Assembly: GCF_016904955.1 (NCBI RefSeq) | Contig: NZ_JADIKE010000039.1 | Coordinates: forward strand, 496,001-560,000 | Reading direction: 5' to 3' | Source of the DNA: Dyella flava | GTDB lineage: Bacteria > Pseudomonadota > Gammaproteobacteria > Xanthomonadales > Rhodanobacteraceae | DNA: 64,000 bases | Part shown: positions 1 through 8,110 of the stretch, one piece after another | How positions within the stretch are numbered: position 1 is the stretch's first letter | Layout of the letters: each line of letters starts with the position of its first letter | Program-made: the position numbers and the translations under genes | The notes under the pieces: model-generated | What the model saw: the letters and a program-made list of their open reading frames with translations, nothing else | What the model was told of the DNA's origin: nothing | Databases searched by the model: none

Positions 1-1251
1 CACCATCATGAAGGCGAACAGGGTTCCCGAGTTCGTGATGTCAGCCAACTGGCCGACCGGATACAGCGCGCCGAAGATGGAGACGAAGATGCCGGTGATG
101 AGGGTAATCACATGCGGCGTGTGGAAACGCGGGTGGATCTTGGAGAGCGACTGCGGCAGCAAGCCATCGCGCGCCATGGTGAAGAAAATGCGCGTCTGTC
201 CGTAGGTCATGGTCAGGATGACCGACGGTAGTGCAATGCCGGCAGCAAGTCCGATCAGGTTGCCCATCTGATTGTGGTTGAGCATGCGCAGCACATGGGC
301 CAATGCTTCCTTGCTGCACACCAGTGCATCGGAAGCTTTGCAGGCGGCCGCCATTTCAGGTGTGCCGGGCTGCAGTGCCAGGCCATCGGGCCCCATGATC
401 GGTTGAGCGCCGATCGAGCCGATAGCACTGTAGCTGACCAGCAGGTAGTAGACGGTACATACGCCGAGCGAGCCGATCAGGCCAATCGGAATGTTGCGAT
501 TCGGATTCTTGGTTTCTTCGGCAGCGGTCGAGACGGCATCGAAGCCAACGTAAGCGAAGAAGATGGAAGCGGCTGCGCCCAGCACGCCAATGCCGCCCAT
601 CGGGCTGCCCCAGCCGTTTGGCACAAACGGCTTGAAGTTCGGATCCTTGACGGCCGGCAGCGCGACGAAAATGAAAGCAGTCAGCGCGATAACCTTGATG
701 ATCACCAGAACGGTGTTGACCTTTGCCGACTTTGAGGTGCCGATGACCAGCAGGAAGGTGATCAGCAGTCCGATCAGGAAGGCGAGCAGGTTGAACGTGC
801 CGCCATCCATCGGACCTGCGCGCAAGAAATCCGGGAGCCCGAGCCCCGCGTGCGCCAGCAAGCCATTCACATAACCCGACCAGCCAACGCACACCGTGCT
901 GGCGGCAATGGTGTATTCAAGCACCAGCGCCCAGCCAACGACCCAGGCGAGACCTTCGCCGAGTACGCCATAGGTATAGGTGTAGGCAGAGCCTGCCACT
1001 GGAACCATCGAAGCAAGCTCGGCGTAGGCCAGCGCTGCCAATGCGCAGACGATGGCGGCAATGACGAAGGAGATCATCATGCCCGGGCCGGCTTTCTGCC
1101 CGGCCTCCGCCGTGAGTACGAAAATACCGGTGCCAATGATGGCGCCGATGCCCAACATCGTGAGCTGGAACGCGCCAAGCTGTCGGGTGAGTGCCTTTTT
1201 TTCGGCAGTGGCCAGGATCTGGTCAAGTGGCTTGACACGCTTGAATAGCAT
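1..1251 (-). CDS. APC-family amino acid permease (C-terminus cut by window edge)
   Basis: This is an inner-membrane transporter of the amino acid-polyamine-organocation superfamily, most like the cationic amino acid transporter (CAT) branch. 417 codons run without a stop from an ATG at 1251 to base 1, so the C-terminus lies outside the window. The family signature GIGAIIGTGIF is at residues 34-44 in the first membrane helix, and long hydrophobic helices alternate with short loops throughout. An acidic helix-end motif (YVGFDAVSTAAEETKNP) is typical of these carriers. The substrate cannot be read from sequence; basic or neutral amino acids are both possible. It reads away from the outer-membrane gene ending at 1481 and has its own upstream region of about 230 bases. 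Confidence 0.85.
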   Translation of the reverse strand, partial: MLFKRVKPLDQILATAEKKALTRQLGAFQLTMLGIGAIIGTGIFVLTAEAGQKAGPGMMISFVIAAIVCALAALAYAELASMVPVAGSAYTYTYGVLGEGLAWVVGWALVLEYTIAASTVCVGWSGYVNGLLAHAGLGLPDFLRAGPMDGGTFNLLAFLIGLLITFLLVIGTSKSAKVNTVLVIIKVIALTAFIFVALPAVKDPNFKPFVPNGWGSPMGGIGVLGAAASIFFAYVGFDAVSTAAEETKNPNRNIPIGLIGSLGVCTVYYLLVSYSAIGSIGAQPIMGPDGLALQPGTPEMAAACKASDALVCSKEALAHVLRMLNHNQMGNLIGLAAGIALPSVILTMTYGQTRIFFTMARDGLLPQSLSKIHPRFHTPHVITLITGIFVSIFGALYPVGQLADITNSGTLFAFMMV

Positions 1252-1442
1252 TAAATAAGTGCTCCCGTGAGAACGGACGTTTCGCTCATCGAGGGTGTGG
1301 CAAGCAGACACGACGAACCGACGTATCGGTCAACCATAGCCTAGCGATGGGCGGGGGGACAAGCTGCATTGCGGCTAAATGGCCGAACCAAGAAAGGATC
1401 CAGCAGCCTTGGGTGAAACATCGTCTTCTTACGAAGTCGGAT

Positions 1443-1480
1443 GGCACTTGCGCAGGAAAGTGTTTTTCCGCGCAAGTGCC
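1443..1480 (-). terminator. Strong hairpin directly after the outer-membrane protein gene
   Basis: Two perfect 11-base arms (GGCACTTGCGC and GCGCAAGTGCC) enclose a loop that can itself pair (GGAAA with TTTCC). The hairpin abuts the stop codon of the leftward gene at 1481. No T-run follows on the minus strand, so it may act as an mRNA 3'-end stabiliser or a Rho-assisted stop instead of a classic intrinsic terminator. Confidence 0.5.
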
Positions 1481-2452
1481 TCAGAACACCATGTTGAACG
1501 CAGCCATCGGTGTGATGAAGGCATCGTTGTTACGGCCGGCGAAACTAAACTGCACGCCGCCGATCAGGCCGAAGCGGTCATTGAAGTTGTACTCGATGGC
1601 CGGTGCCAGGCTGTAGACGTCGCGCGACGAGCTACGAATTTCAAGCACACCTGCACCCGAGGCGCCTTTCAGGATGGATGAGCCGGTACGGTTGTAGGCC
1701 AGATCCATCGCCAGCACCCATTGCGGATTGATGCTGTACTCAGCTGACGTGGAAATGCCGAACGCATCGCCCAGACGGATGCCACCGCGAAAATCCCGCG
1801 GCACGTCACTGGCATAGGTATTGGCGCCCCTTAGATCGACGCGGCCTGGCGGCAGGCTGTAGGACACCACAGCGCGGAAGCGCAGCGGGCGACCATTGGG
1901 TAGCCATGCGTATTGCTGCACCATCAGCGAGAACGTGTCGACATCGGCACCGTTGCCGATGGCGTCGAGCGGATTCTCTTCGAGCCGGTCATAGGCGCCG
2001 GTTGGGAATCGATGCGAATAGTTGACCGATACAGCCGGACCCTTGTTGCCTTCGCCTGGTGCCAGCAGCAGATATTGGGCGCCGACGGTGGTATCGGTGA
2101 CGCCCCAGCCATGGGTGCTCGAGCCTCCAGACATCGTATGTGCCGCGCCGACCGTCGCTTGTACCTGGAAGCGATCGGTGATGCCGTAAAAGAACGGCAC
2201 CAGCGTCTGCCACTGCCGTACGCTGGCGCCGGACGAGTGCTCATTGCCTTGGCTGTCGTAGAAAGAGTCACTCTTGTATTGCATCAAGTAGGGCTCGATC
2301 ACCAGCGTGCCGTTGGGAACGGTCATCGGATTGGATGTCAGCAACGGCCCGGTAAAATTGAATGAGGAATCCGAAGCCATGGCATGACCACACCACAGGG
2401 CAGGGGTAAGCAGGAATGCGAGTGAACCGACTTTGCGTTTGAAGCGTGTCAT
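1481..2452 (-). CDS. Outer-membrane beta-barrel protein, MetA/phenol-degradation transporter-like
   Basis: A 323-residue exported protein. It has a signal peptide with a basic start (MTRFKRK), a hydrophobic core and a likely cleavage after AMA near residue 26. The rest is made of alternating polar and hydrophobic beta-strands and ends in a C-terminal phenylalanine (AFNMVF), the usual outer-membrane assembly signal. The overall pattern matches the family named after the MetA protein of phenol-degradation pathways (Phenol_MetA_deg), which are predicted outer-membrane channels with no firm substrate. It is monocistronic, with a strong hairpin at its 3' end. The barrel fold is fairly certain; any link to aromatic compounds is only a family name. 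Confidence 0.75.
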   Translation of the reverse strand: MTRFKRKVGSLAFLLTPALWCGHAMASDSSFNFTGPLLTSNPMTVPNGTLVIEPYLMQYKSDSFYDSQGNEHSSGASVRQWQTLVPFFYGITDRFQVQATVGAAHTMSGGSSTHGWGVTDTTVGAQYLLLAPGEGNKGPAVSVNYSHRFPTGAYDRLEENPLDAIGNGADVDTFSLMVQQYAWLPNGRPLRFRAVVSYSLPPGRVDLRGANTYASDVPRDFRGGIRLGDAFGISTSAEYSINPQWVLAMDLAYNRTGSSILKGASGAGVLEIRSSSRDVYSLAPAIEYNFNDRFGLIGGVQFSFAGRNNDAFITPMAAFNMVF

Positions 2453-2678
2453 CGGGGCGCCTTGATCGTGTCGTTGAGGGGAGGCATCGACTCGATCAGC
2501 GCGAGTCGACGTGCACGACTCAAGCTAATGATTGCGTTTTAGCTGATCTATCATATGAGTCCTAAAATCGCCCTGTTTCGGCAGGTTTCTTGGATTTTTC
2601 GATGATCTAAAAAGATCGATTGCGATTTTGTCCGATGGATTCGTTGTTCCACGGTTGAGCCATCACAAGGGGTTGTAA

Positions 2679-3209
2679 ATGAAGTTGCGAGAGTTGTTGC
2701 ATCGCTATGCCGATCATCATGTGGGCGATACACATGTCGCCGCCTGCATGGCTTTTCTGGACGAGACGGAGCGTCCTTTTGATCGCGAGCACCAGGCGGG
2801 ACACTTCACGGGTTCGGCGTGGCTGGTCAGTGCCGACGGTGAAAAGGTGCTGCTGACGCATCACCGTAAATTGAACCGGTGGCTACAGTTGGGCGGTCAC
2901 GCCGACCGCGACAGCGATCTTGCCGGGGTGGCCTTGCGTGAAGCGCACGAAGAATCAGGCTTGAGTGGCTTGCGCGTGGATCCGGAGATCTTTGATGTCG
3001 ATCGCCACTGGATACCTGAGCGCAAAAACGAGCCAGGTCATTGGCACTACGACGTGCGCCACGTTGTGCACGCTGGTACTGACGATGCGTTTGTCGTCAG
3101 CGATGAATCCCTGGAGTTGGCGTGGGTATCGATTCGCGCCCTGGCCGATGCGGATGATACGGATGAGTCGCTGCGCCGGATGGCGCGTAAATGGCTGACG
3201 CGTCGTTAA
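2679..3209 (+). CDS. Nudix hydrolase with an altered Nudix box
   Basis: A 176-residue Nudix-fold phosphohydrolase that would cleave a nucleoside diphosphate linked to another group; the substrate is unknown. The Nudix box begins GGHADRDSD and ends REAHEESGL, so the REuxEExGu core that binds metal is intact, but the first conserved glutamate of the box is serine here. The GGHAD start resembles a bacterial Nudix subgroup in which that position is usually E. The gene is convergent with the dioxygenase gene on the other strand, and their 3' ends overlap by four bases. The start is the ATG that follows AAGGGGTTGTAA. Confidence 0.85.
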   Translation: MKLRELLHRYADHHVGDTHVAACMAFLDETERPFDREHQAGHFTGSAWLVSADGEKVLLTHHRKLNRWLQLGGHADRDSDLAGVALREAHEESGLSGLRVDPEIFDVDRHWIPERKNEPGHWHYDVRHVVHAGTDDAFVVSDESLELAWVSIRALADADDTDESLRRMARKWLTRR

Positions 3210-3727
3210 TCGTAGCGTGCGGGTGCAGGATTGAGATGGCCGCAGGCGTTGCAGGTGCGTTGCTCGCGTGACGCATAGAAACGATCGAATACCGGCGGGA
3301 AGTCGGTTTCGATGCTTTGCAGGACGAAGTATTCCTCGTAAAGCTTGTGATTGCATTTTTCGCAAAACCACAGCAGGCCGTCCTTCTCATGGGCGAGCCG
3401 GCGGCGTTCGATGACCATGCCGATGGAGTTGGGCATACGCTGCGGTGAATGCGGTACGCGCGGAGGCAGATAGAAGATCTCGCCGGCGCGGATCGGGATG
3501 TCGCGGGCAACACCATCATCCTGCACTTTGAGCACCATCTCGCCTTCGATCTGGTAGAAGAATTCCGGACCTTCGTCGTGATGATAGTCGGTGCGCGCGT
3601 TCGGACCGCCGACGATCATGATGATGAAGTCGCCATCGACGATGCATTTGTTTCCCACCGGCGGCTTGAGCAGGTGGCGGTGCTCGTCTATCCAGCGCTG
3701 AAGATCGAAGGGTGGCAGCAGGGACAT
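3206..3727 (-). CDS. nbaC: 3-hydroxyanthranilate 3,4-dioxygenase
   Basis: A cupin-fold ring-cleaving dioxygenase that converts 3-hydroxyanthranilate to 2-amino-3-carboxymuconate semialdehyde, the precursor of quinolinate and hence NAD in the kynurenine route. The 173 residues fit the bacterial enzyme length. Visible iron ligands by family comparison are His49, Glu55 (in HHDEGPEFFYQ) and His93 (PRVPHSPQ). Two CxxC pairs (FCEKC near 122-125, CNAC near 159-162) form the rubredoxin-like second iron site seen in the bacterial form. No other kynurenine-pathway gene is in this window, so it is an orphan here. It is convergent with the Nudix gene. Confidence 0.92.
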   Translation of the reverse strand: MSLLPPFDLQRWIDEHRHLLKPPVGNKCIVDGDFIIMIVGGPNARTDYHHDEGPEFFYQIEGEMVLKVQDDGVARDIPIRAGEIFYLPPRVPHSPQRMPNSIGMVIERRRLAHEKDGLLWFCEKCNHKLYEEYFVLQSIETDFPPVFDRFYASREQRTCNACGHLNPAPARYD

Positions 3728-3833
3728 GCGGCGGATCCAACGGATGAGGCCGCCACGATAACGCCGATACGGCGCTAGTGCCAGCGGTCACCGCGCAAAC
3801 TTCGTCCTGGCAAACGTTCCAATCCATGAGCGC

Positions 3834-3855
3834 AAAAAAAGCCGCTTCAGGCGGC
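3834..3855 (-). terminator. Intrinsic terminator downstream of parE
   Basis: On the minus strand the arms GCCGC and GCGGC flank CTGAA and are followed by seven T residues. It lies about 75 bases past the parE stop codon, so it would end the parE transcript. Confidence 0.65.
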
Positions 3856-3889
3856 GTGAACATGGATGGTATGTCGGTAGTGCTGCTTG

Positions 3890-3918
3890 GCCATGCCCCT
3901 CACGGCTCGGGGCATGGC
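3890..3918 (-). other. Palindrome just after parE
   Basis: Perfect 10-base arms GCCATGCCCC and GGGGCATGGC with a 9-base loop lie between the parE stop codon and the T-rich terminator. It may stabilise the 3' end or help termination; no T-run follows it. Confidence 0.4.
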
Positions 3919-3930
3919 TGCAAATCAAAA

Positions 3931-5820
3931 TCATACTTCCAGGGTGGCGAGATCGCCTTTTTCTTCCAGCCAGTTTTTGCGGTCGCTGGCGCGCTTCTTG
4001 GCCAGCAGCATGTCCATCAGCTTGGCGGTGCCTTCGTTGTCTTCCACCGTGAGTTGCACCAGGCGGCGCGTGTCGGGATAGATGGTGGATTCGCGCAGCT
4101 GCGACGGATTCATTTCACCAAGGCCCTTGAAGCGGGTCACGGTGACCTGGCCTTTGATCTTTTCGCGCTCGATGCGCTGAAGCATCGCCGCCTTTTCGTT
4201 TTCATCCAGGCAATAGAACACCTGCTTGCCCACATCGACGCGGAACAGCGGCGGCATCGCGACGAAGATGTGGCCCTCGCGCACGAGTGCCGGGAAATGC
4301 CGCAGGAAGAGGGCGCTCAGCAAGGTGGCGATGTGCAGGCCGTCGGAGTCGGCGTCGGCAAGGATGACCACTTTGCCGTAACGCAGTCCACTCAGATCGT
4401 CCTTGCCCGGATCACAACCGATCGCGACGGCGAGGTTGTGCACTTCTTCCGAGGCGAGTACGGAGGTGGATTCCACTTCCCAGGTATTGAGGATCTTGCC
4501 GCGCAACGGGAGGATGGCCTGGAATTCCTTGTCGCGGGCCTGCTTGGCACTGCCGCCGGCCGAGTCGCCTTCCACCAGAAATAGTTCGGTGCGGGTGAGA
4601 TCGGTGGCGGTGCAGTCGGCCAGCTTGCCGGGCAGGGCGGGGCCTTGGGTGATCTTTTTACGAACCACCTGCTTGGCCGCCTTCAGGCGCGCGCTGGCAC
4701 GCTCGATCGCGAGTTGCGCAATGCGCTCGCCGAGATCTACGTGCTGGTTGAGCCACAGACTGAAAGCATCATGCACTACGCTTTCAACGAGTGCAGCGGC
4801 GTTGCGCGAAGAGAGGCGTTCTTTGGTTTGGCCGGCGAATTGCGGATCCTGCAGCTTGGCCGAAAGGACAAAGGCGAGCCGCTCCCATACGTCTTCCGGC
4901 GCCAGTTTCACGCCGCGTGGCAACAGGTTGCGGATGTCGCAGAACTCGCGCACGGCGTTGGTCAGGCCAGTACGCAGGCCGTTGACATGCGTGCCGCCTT
5001 GCACCGTCGGAATCAGGTTGACGTAGCTTTCCTGCACCAGCTCGCCTTCAGGCAGCCAGGTCAAGGCGACGTCCAAACCTTCCGTTTCGCGCGCAATGTG
5101 GTGTACGAACAGGTCGGCCGGCAGGCACTCCGCGCCGTCGAGTTCGCCGCGCAGGTAATCGCGCAGGCCGTCTTCGTAATACCACTCGCTGACTTCGCCG
5201 GTGGCTTCATCGGTGAGCTTGACGTTGAGTCCGGCACACAGCACGGCTTTTGCGCGCAGCAGGTGCTTGAGCTTGGAGAGGGAGATCTTCGGCGTGTCGA
5301 AGTATTTAGGGTCTGCCCAGAAACGTACCGTGGTACCGGTTTTCTTCTTCGGTACGGTGCCGAGGGTTTCCAGCGGGCTGGAGCGATCGCCATGGGCGAA
5401 GGCCATGCGGTATTCGTTGCCGTCGCGGCGGATGGTGACTTCCACCTTGCTCGACAGCGCGTTCACGACCGAAACGCCCACGCCGTGCAGACCGCCGGAG
5501 AAGTTGTAGTTCTTGCCGGAGAACTTGCCGCCCGCATGCAGGCGGGTAAGGATCAGCTCGACGCCGGGGATGCCTTCTTCCGGGTGGATATCCACCGGCA
5601 TGCCGCGGCCATCGTCCGTCACTTCCACCGAGCCGTCGGTGTGGAGGATCACCTCGATCGACTTGGCATGACCCGCCAGTGCTTCGTCCACCGAGTTGTC
5701 GATCACTTCCTGCGCCAGGTGGTTCGGGCGCGTGGTGTCGGTGTACATGCCAGGCCGGCGCTTGACTGGGTCAAGGCCAGAGAGGACTTCGATATCGGCG
5801 GCGTTGTAGCGACTGCTCAT
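3931..5820 (-). CDS. parE: DNA topoisomerase IV subunit B
   Basis: The ATPase subunit of topoisomerase IV, which with ParC unlinks daughter chromosomes. The N-terminal GHKL ATPase shows RPGMYTDTT, EVIDNSVDEAL and the lid GLHGVGVSVVNAL. The C-terminal Toprim domain shows LVEGDSAGGSAKQARD and DADSDG, which bind magnesium. At 629 residues it has the ParE length and lacks the insert that makes gammaproteobacterial GyrB about 800 residues, so GyrB is unlikely. parC is not in the window. The start ATG at 5820 gives the usual short MSSRYNAADIEVLSGLDPV leader. Confidence 0.95.
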   Translation of the reverse strand: MSSRYNAADIEVLSGLDPVKRRPGMYTDTTRPNHLAQEVIDNSVDEALAGHAKSIEVILHTDGSVEVTDDGRGMPVDIHPEEGIPGVELILTRLHAGGKFSGKNYNFSGGLHGVGVSVVNALSSKVEVTIRRDGNEYRMAFAHGDRSSPLETLGTVPKKKTGTTVRFWADPKYFDTPKISLSKLKHLLRAKAVLCAGLNVKLTDEATGEVSEWYYEDGLRDYLRGELDGAECLPADLFVHHIARETEGLDVALTWLPEGELVQESYVNLIPTVQGGTHVNGLRTGLTNAVREFCDIRNLLPRGVKLAPEDVWERLAFVLSAKLQDPQFAGQTKERLSSRNAAALVESVVHDAFSLWLNQHVDLGERIAQLAIERASARLKAAKQVVRKKITQGPALPGKLADCTATDLTRTELFLVEGDSAGGSAKQARDKEFQAILPLRGKILNTWEVESTSVLASEEVHNLAVAIGCDPGKDDLSGLRYGKVVILADADSDGLHIATLLSALFLRHFPALVREGHIFVAMPPLFRVDVGKQVFYCLDENEKAAMLQRIEREKIKGQVTVTRFKGLGEMNPSQLRESTIYPDTRRLVQLTVEDNEGTAKLMDMLLAKKRASDRKNWLEEKGDLATLEV

Positions 5821-5891
5821 GCGTGGAAAGTCATAGAGGCTGGCGCGGGAGAATGGTTGGGTCGGTCTGGAACGTCAAGCGTGCGGCACGC

Positions 5892-5933
5892 TTTACTCCC
5901 TCTCCCCTCCGGGGAGAGGGTTGGGGTGAGGGG
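5892..5933 (+). repeat. REP-like palindromic repeat, copy 1 of an inverted pair
   Basis: A GC-rich element: ACTCCCTCTCCCCTCC joined to GGGGAGAGGG, then TGGGGTGAGGGG. The CCCTCTCCCC and GGGGAGAGGG arms form a hairpin. A nearly identical copy in opposite orientation lies 85 bases away at 6018-6059, and related copies occur elsewhere in the window. Confidence 0.8.
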
Positions 5934-6017
5934 TCGCGCTTGCCTTGAACTACATGAACAACGTGAAGCCCGCTCTGATATTCAAATAGCGACATTCAAG
6001 CTTTCTGGCGAGGTTGT

Positions 6018-6059
6018 CCCCTCACCCCAGCCCTCTCCCCGGAGGGGAGAGGGAGTAAG
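6018..6059 (-). repeat. REP-like palindromic repeat, copy 2 of an inverted pair
   Basis: This is the reverse complement of copy 1 and matches it at about 40 of 42 positions. Together the two copies form a REPIN/BIME-like unit between the aminopeptidase gene and parE, both transcribed leftward. The spacer of about 85 bases has no ORF. Confidence 0.8.
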
Positions 6060-6067
6060 CGTCGTGC

Positions 6068-7867
6068 TTAAATCGGTGCACAGTGCTTTTCGAGCCACGC
6101 CAGATCGGCATCTTCCAGCAGCGGTGCAAGCGCGGCGCGCACCGAGGCATGGTAATCGTCCAGCCAGGCCCGTTCATCGGGATTGAGCAAGCCAGGTTCG
6201 AGCGCACGGCGGTCGAACGGGCAGAGCGTCAGGGTTTCGAAGGCGTAGAACTCACCGAACTCGGTCAGATCGGCTTCGACCACCACAGCCAGGTTTTCGT
6301 GCCGGATACCGTGGCGGGCAGGCTTATACAAGCCGGGCTCGATCGAGCTGATCATGCCGGGTTCCAGCGGCACCAGCGCTCCGCCGGCTACCGGCGGACG
6401 GATGCCTTGCGGCCCTTCGTGGACATTAAGAAAGTAACCGACGCCGTGGCCGGTGCCGTGGCCATAGTCCATGCCGGCGGCCCAGAGCGGCGCGCGCGCC
6501 AGTGCATCGAGTTGCGGGCCACTCGCGCCTTTGGGAAAGCGTGCGCGTGACAGGGCGATCATGCCCTTCATGACCAGGGTGGCATCGCGTCGCTGTTCGG
6601 AGGTGGTCGGTCCCAGGGCAAGCACACGGGTGATGTCCGTGGTGCCGCCAAGGTATTGCCCGCCGGAATCGATCAGCAGCAGGCCGTGGCGTTGCAGGGT
6701 GTTGTGTGCTTCCGGTGTCGCGCGGTAGTGCGGCAGCGCGCCGTTTTCCATGTAGCCCGCGATGGTGGCGAAACTTTCGCCGACGAAGTTCGGTTGGGCC
6801 GAACGTTCCTCGCGCAGCAGGGTATCCACATCCAGTTCGGTCTGGGTCATGCCCGCGGTGAGGCGTTCTTCCAGCCGACGGAACGCGCGCGCCAGCGCAG
6901 CACCGTCGCGACGCATCACCTCACGGATATGGTTGAGCTCGGTCTTGCTCTTGCAGGCCTTGAAGATCGTCGAGGGATTGGCGCCTTCGATGCGCTTTAC
7001 CTGCGGTTTGACTGCTTGCAGGACCGCGCTGACCACGCGGCCTGGATCGAACAGCAGCGTATGGCTTGCACCGAGTTCGCCCAGCGCGTCGCCGAGCGTG
7101 GCGTAGTCGGCGATGCGGACCTGCTCTTTCGCCAAGGCGGCAACCAGGCTGTCACTGAGTTTGCTGCGATCAATAAAGAGTGTCGATGCACCGTCTGCTT
7201 CCACCAGCAGGTGAGCAAGGAACACCGGGTTGCACTCGACATCGCTGCCGCGCAGGTTGGTCAGCCAGGCGATGTCATCGAGGCTGGATACCAGGTGATG
7301 GGTAGCGTGCTGCTTGCGTAGCGCATGGCGCAGCTTGTCGAATTTTTCGCCACGCGACATTCCAGCGTAATCCAACGCATGCTCGATCACCGGTGCCCTG
7401 GGCAGGGCGGGGCGCTCGGGCCAGATCATGGCCGGAAGATCCAGATCTACGCGCAGCTTGATGCCGACGCCGCCGAGCAGGTTCTCGATCTGTCGCTGCG
7501 TGCCGACGGAGATGCTGTCGCCCGCCACCGCAATGACGTCACCTTGATGAAGATGCTGTTGCAGCCAGGTGAGGTGCTCCGGCGCGTGTGCGATGCGCTG
7601 CTTCATCAGCGCAATACCAGTGCCTGCAAGCTGTTGTTCTGCTTGCGAGAAGTAGCGTGAGTCGGTCCACAGCCCCGCTTCGTTGGCGGTGACGAGCAAG
7701 GTGCCGGCCGAACCATTGAAGCCGGACAGCCACTCGCGCGCCTGCCAATGCGCGGGCAGGTACTCGGAAAGATGTGGATCAGCCGTGGGAACCAGGCAGG
7801 CAGCAACGCCGTGACGTGCCATGGCTTCGCGCAGGGCGGCAATACGGGCGGGAATCGGAGTGCTCAT
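6068..7867 (-). CDS. Large M24 Xaa-Pro aminopeptidase (aminopeptidase P)
   Basis: A dinuclear-metal peptidase predicted to remove an N-terminal residue that precedes proline. The 599 residues are longer than E. coli PepP (about 440) and match the three-domain eukaryotic-type XPNPEP1 layout: two creatinase-like N-terminal domains followed by a C-terminal pita-bread domain. The metal ligands are visible in order: Asp in LLIDSGGQYLGGTTDITR (two aspartates), His in GHGTGHGVGYFLNVHEGP, Glu in MISSIEPGLY and Glu in GIRHENLAVV. There is no signal peptide, so it should be cytoplasmic. It is transcribed alone, away from the cyo operon, with the REP pair at its 3' end. Confidence 0.9.
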   Translation of the reverse strand: MSTPIPARIAALREAMARHGVAACLVPTADPHLSEYLPAHWQAREWLSGFNGSAGTLLVTANEAGLWTDSRYFSQAEQQLAGTGIALMKQRIAHAPEHLTWLQQHLHQGDVIAVAGDSISVGTQRQIENLLGGVGIKLRVDLDLPAMIWPERPALPRAPVIEHALDYAGMSRGEKFDKLRHALRKQHATHHLVSSLDDIAWLTNLRGSDVECNPVFLAHLLVEADGASTLFIDRSKLSDSLVAALAKEQVRIADYATLGDALGELGASHTLLFDPGRVVSAVLQAVKPQVKRIEGANPSTIFKACKSKTELNHIREVMRRDGAALARAFRRLEERLTAGMTQTELDVDTLLREERSAQPNFVGESFATIAGYMENGALPHYRATPEAHNTLQRHGLLLIDSGGQYLGGTTDITRVLALGPTTSEQRRDATLVMKGMIALSRARFPKGASGPQLDALARAPLWAAGMDYGHGTGHGVGYFLNVHEGPQGIRPPVAGGALVPLEPGMISSIEPGLYKPARHGIRHENLAVVVEADLTEFGEFYAFETLTLCPFDRRALEPGLLNPDERAWLDDYHASVRAALAPLLEDADLAWLEKHCAPI

Positions 7868-8110
7868 GGGCGCATGGTAGCAGCAGTTATGGCGGTCCTC
7901 TGCGCGCGTGCAAATTCAGTACTTTGCGTTCTCACGCACGCTGTTGATTCGGTTGTCGAGGTGAGTGCATCCACAACATCAAGCGAGATATTACGCGCCT
8001 GTTTCAGCCGCGACATTCTGCCTCGGGCTAGTCACAACTTGCTGCGGCGCGATATCCTTATGAAGTCGTCCCCACGACAAAATCCCTAACAGCCCGTCTA
8101 AGAGTCGTTC

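Noticed and set aside
4645..6186. 513-codon ORF antisense to parE, running into the REP pair
   Set aside because: Antisense shadow of parE; its end is read through repeat DNA.
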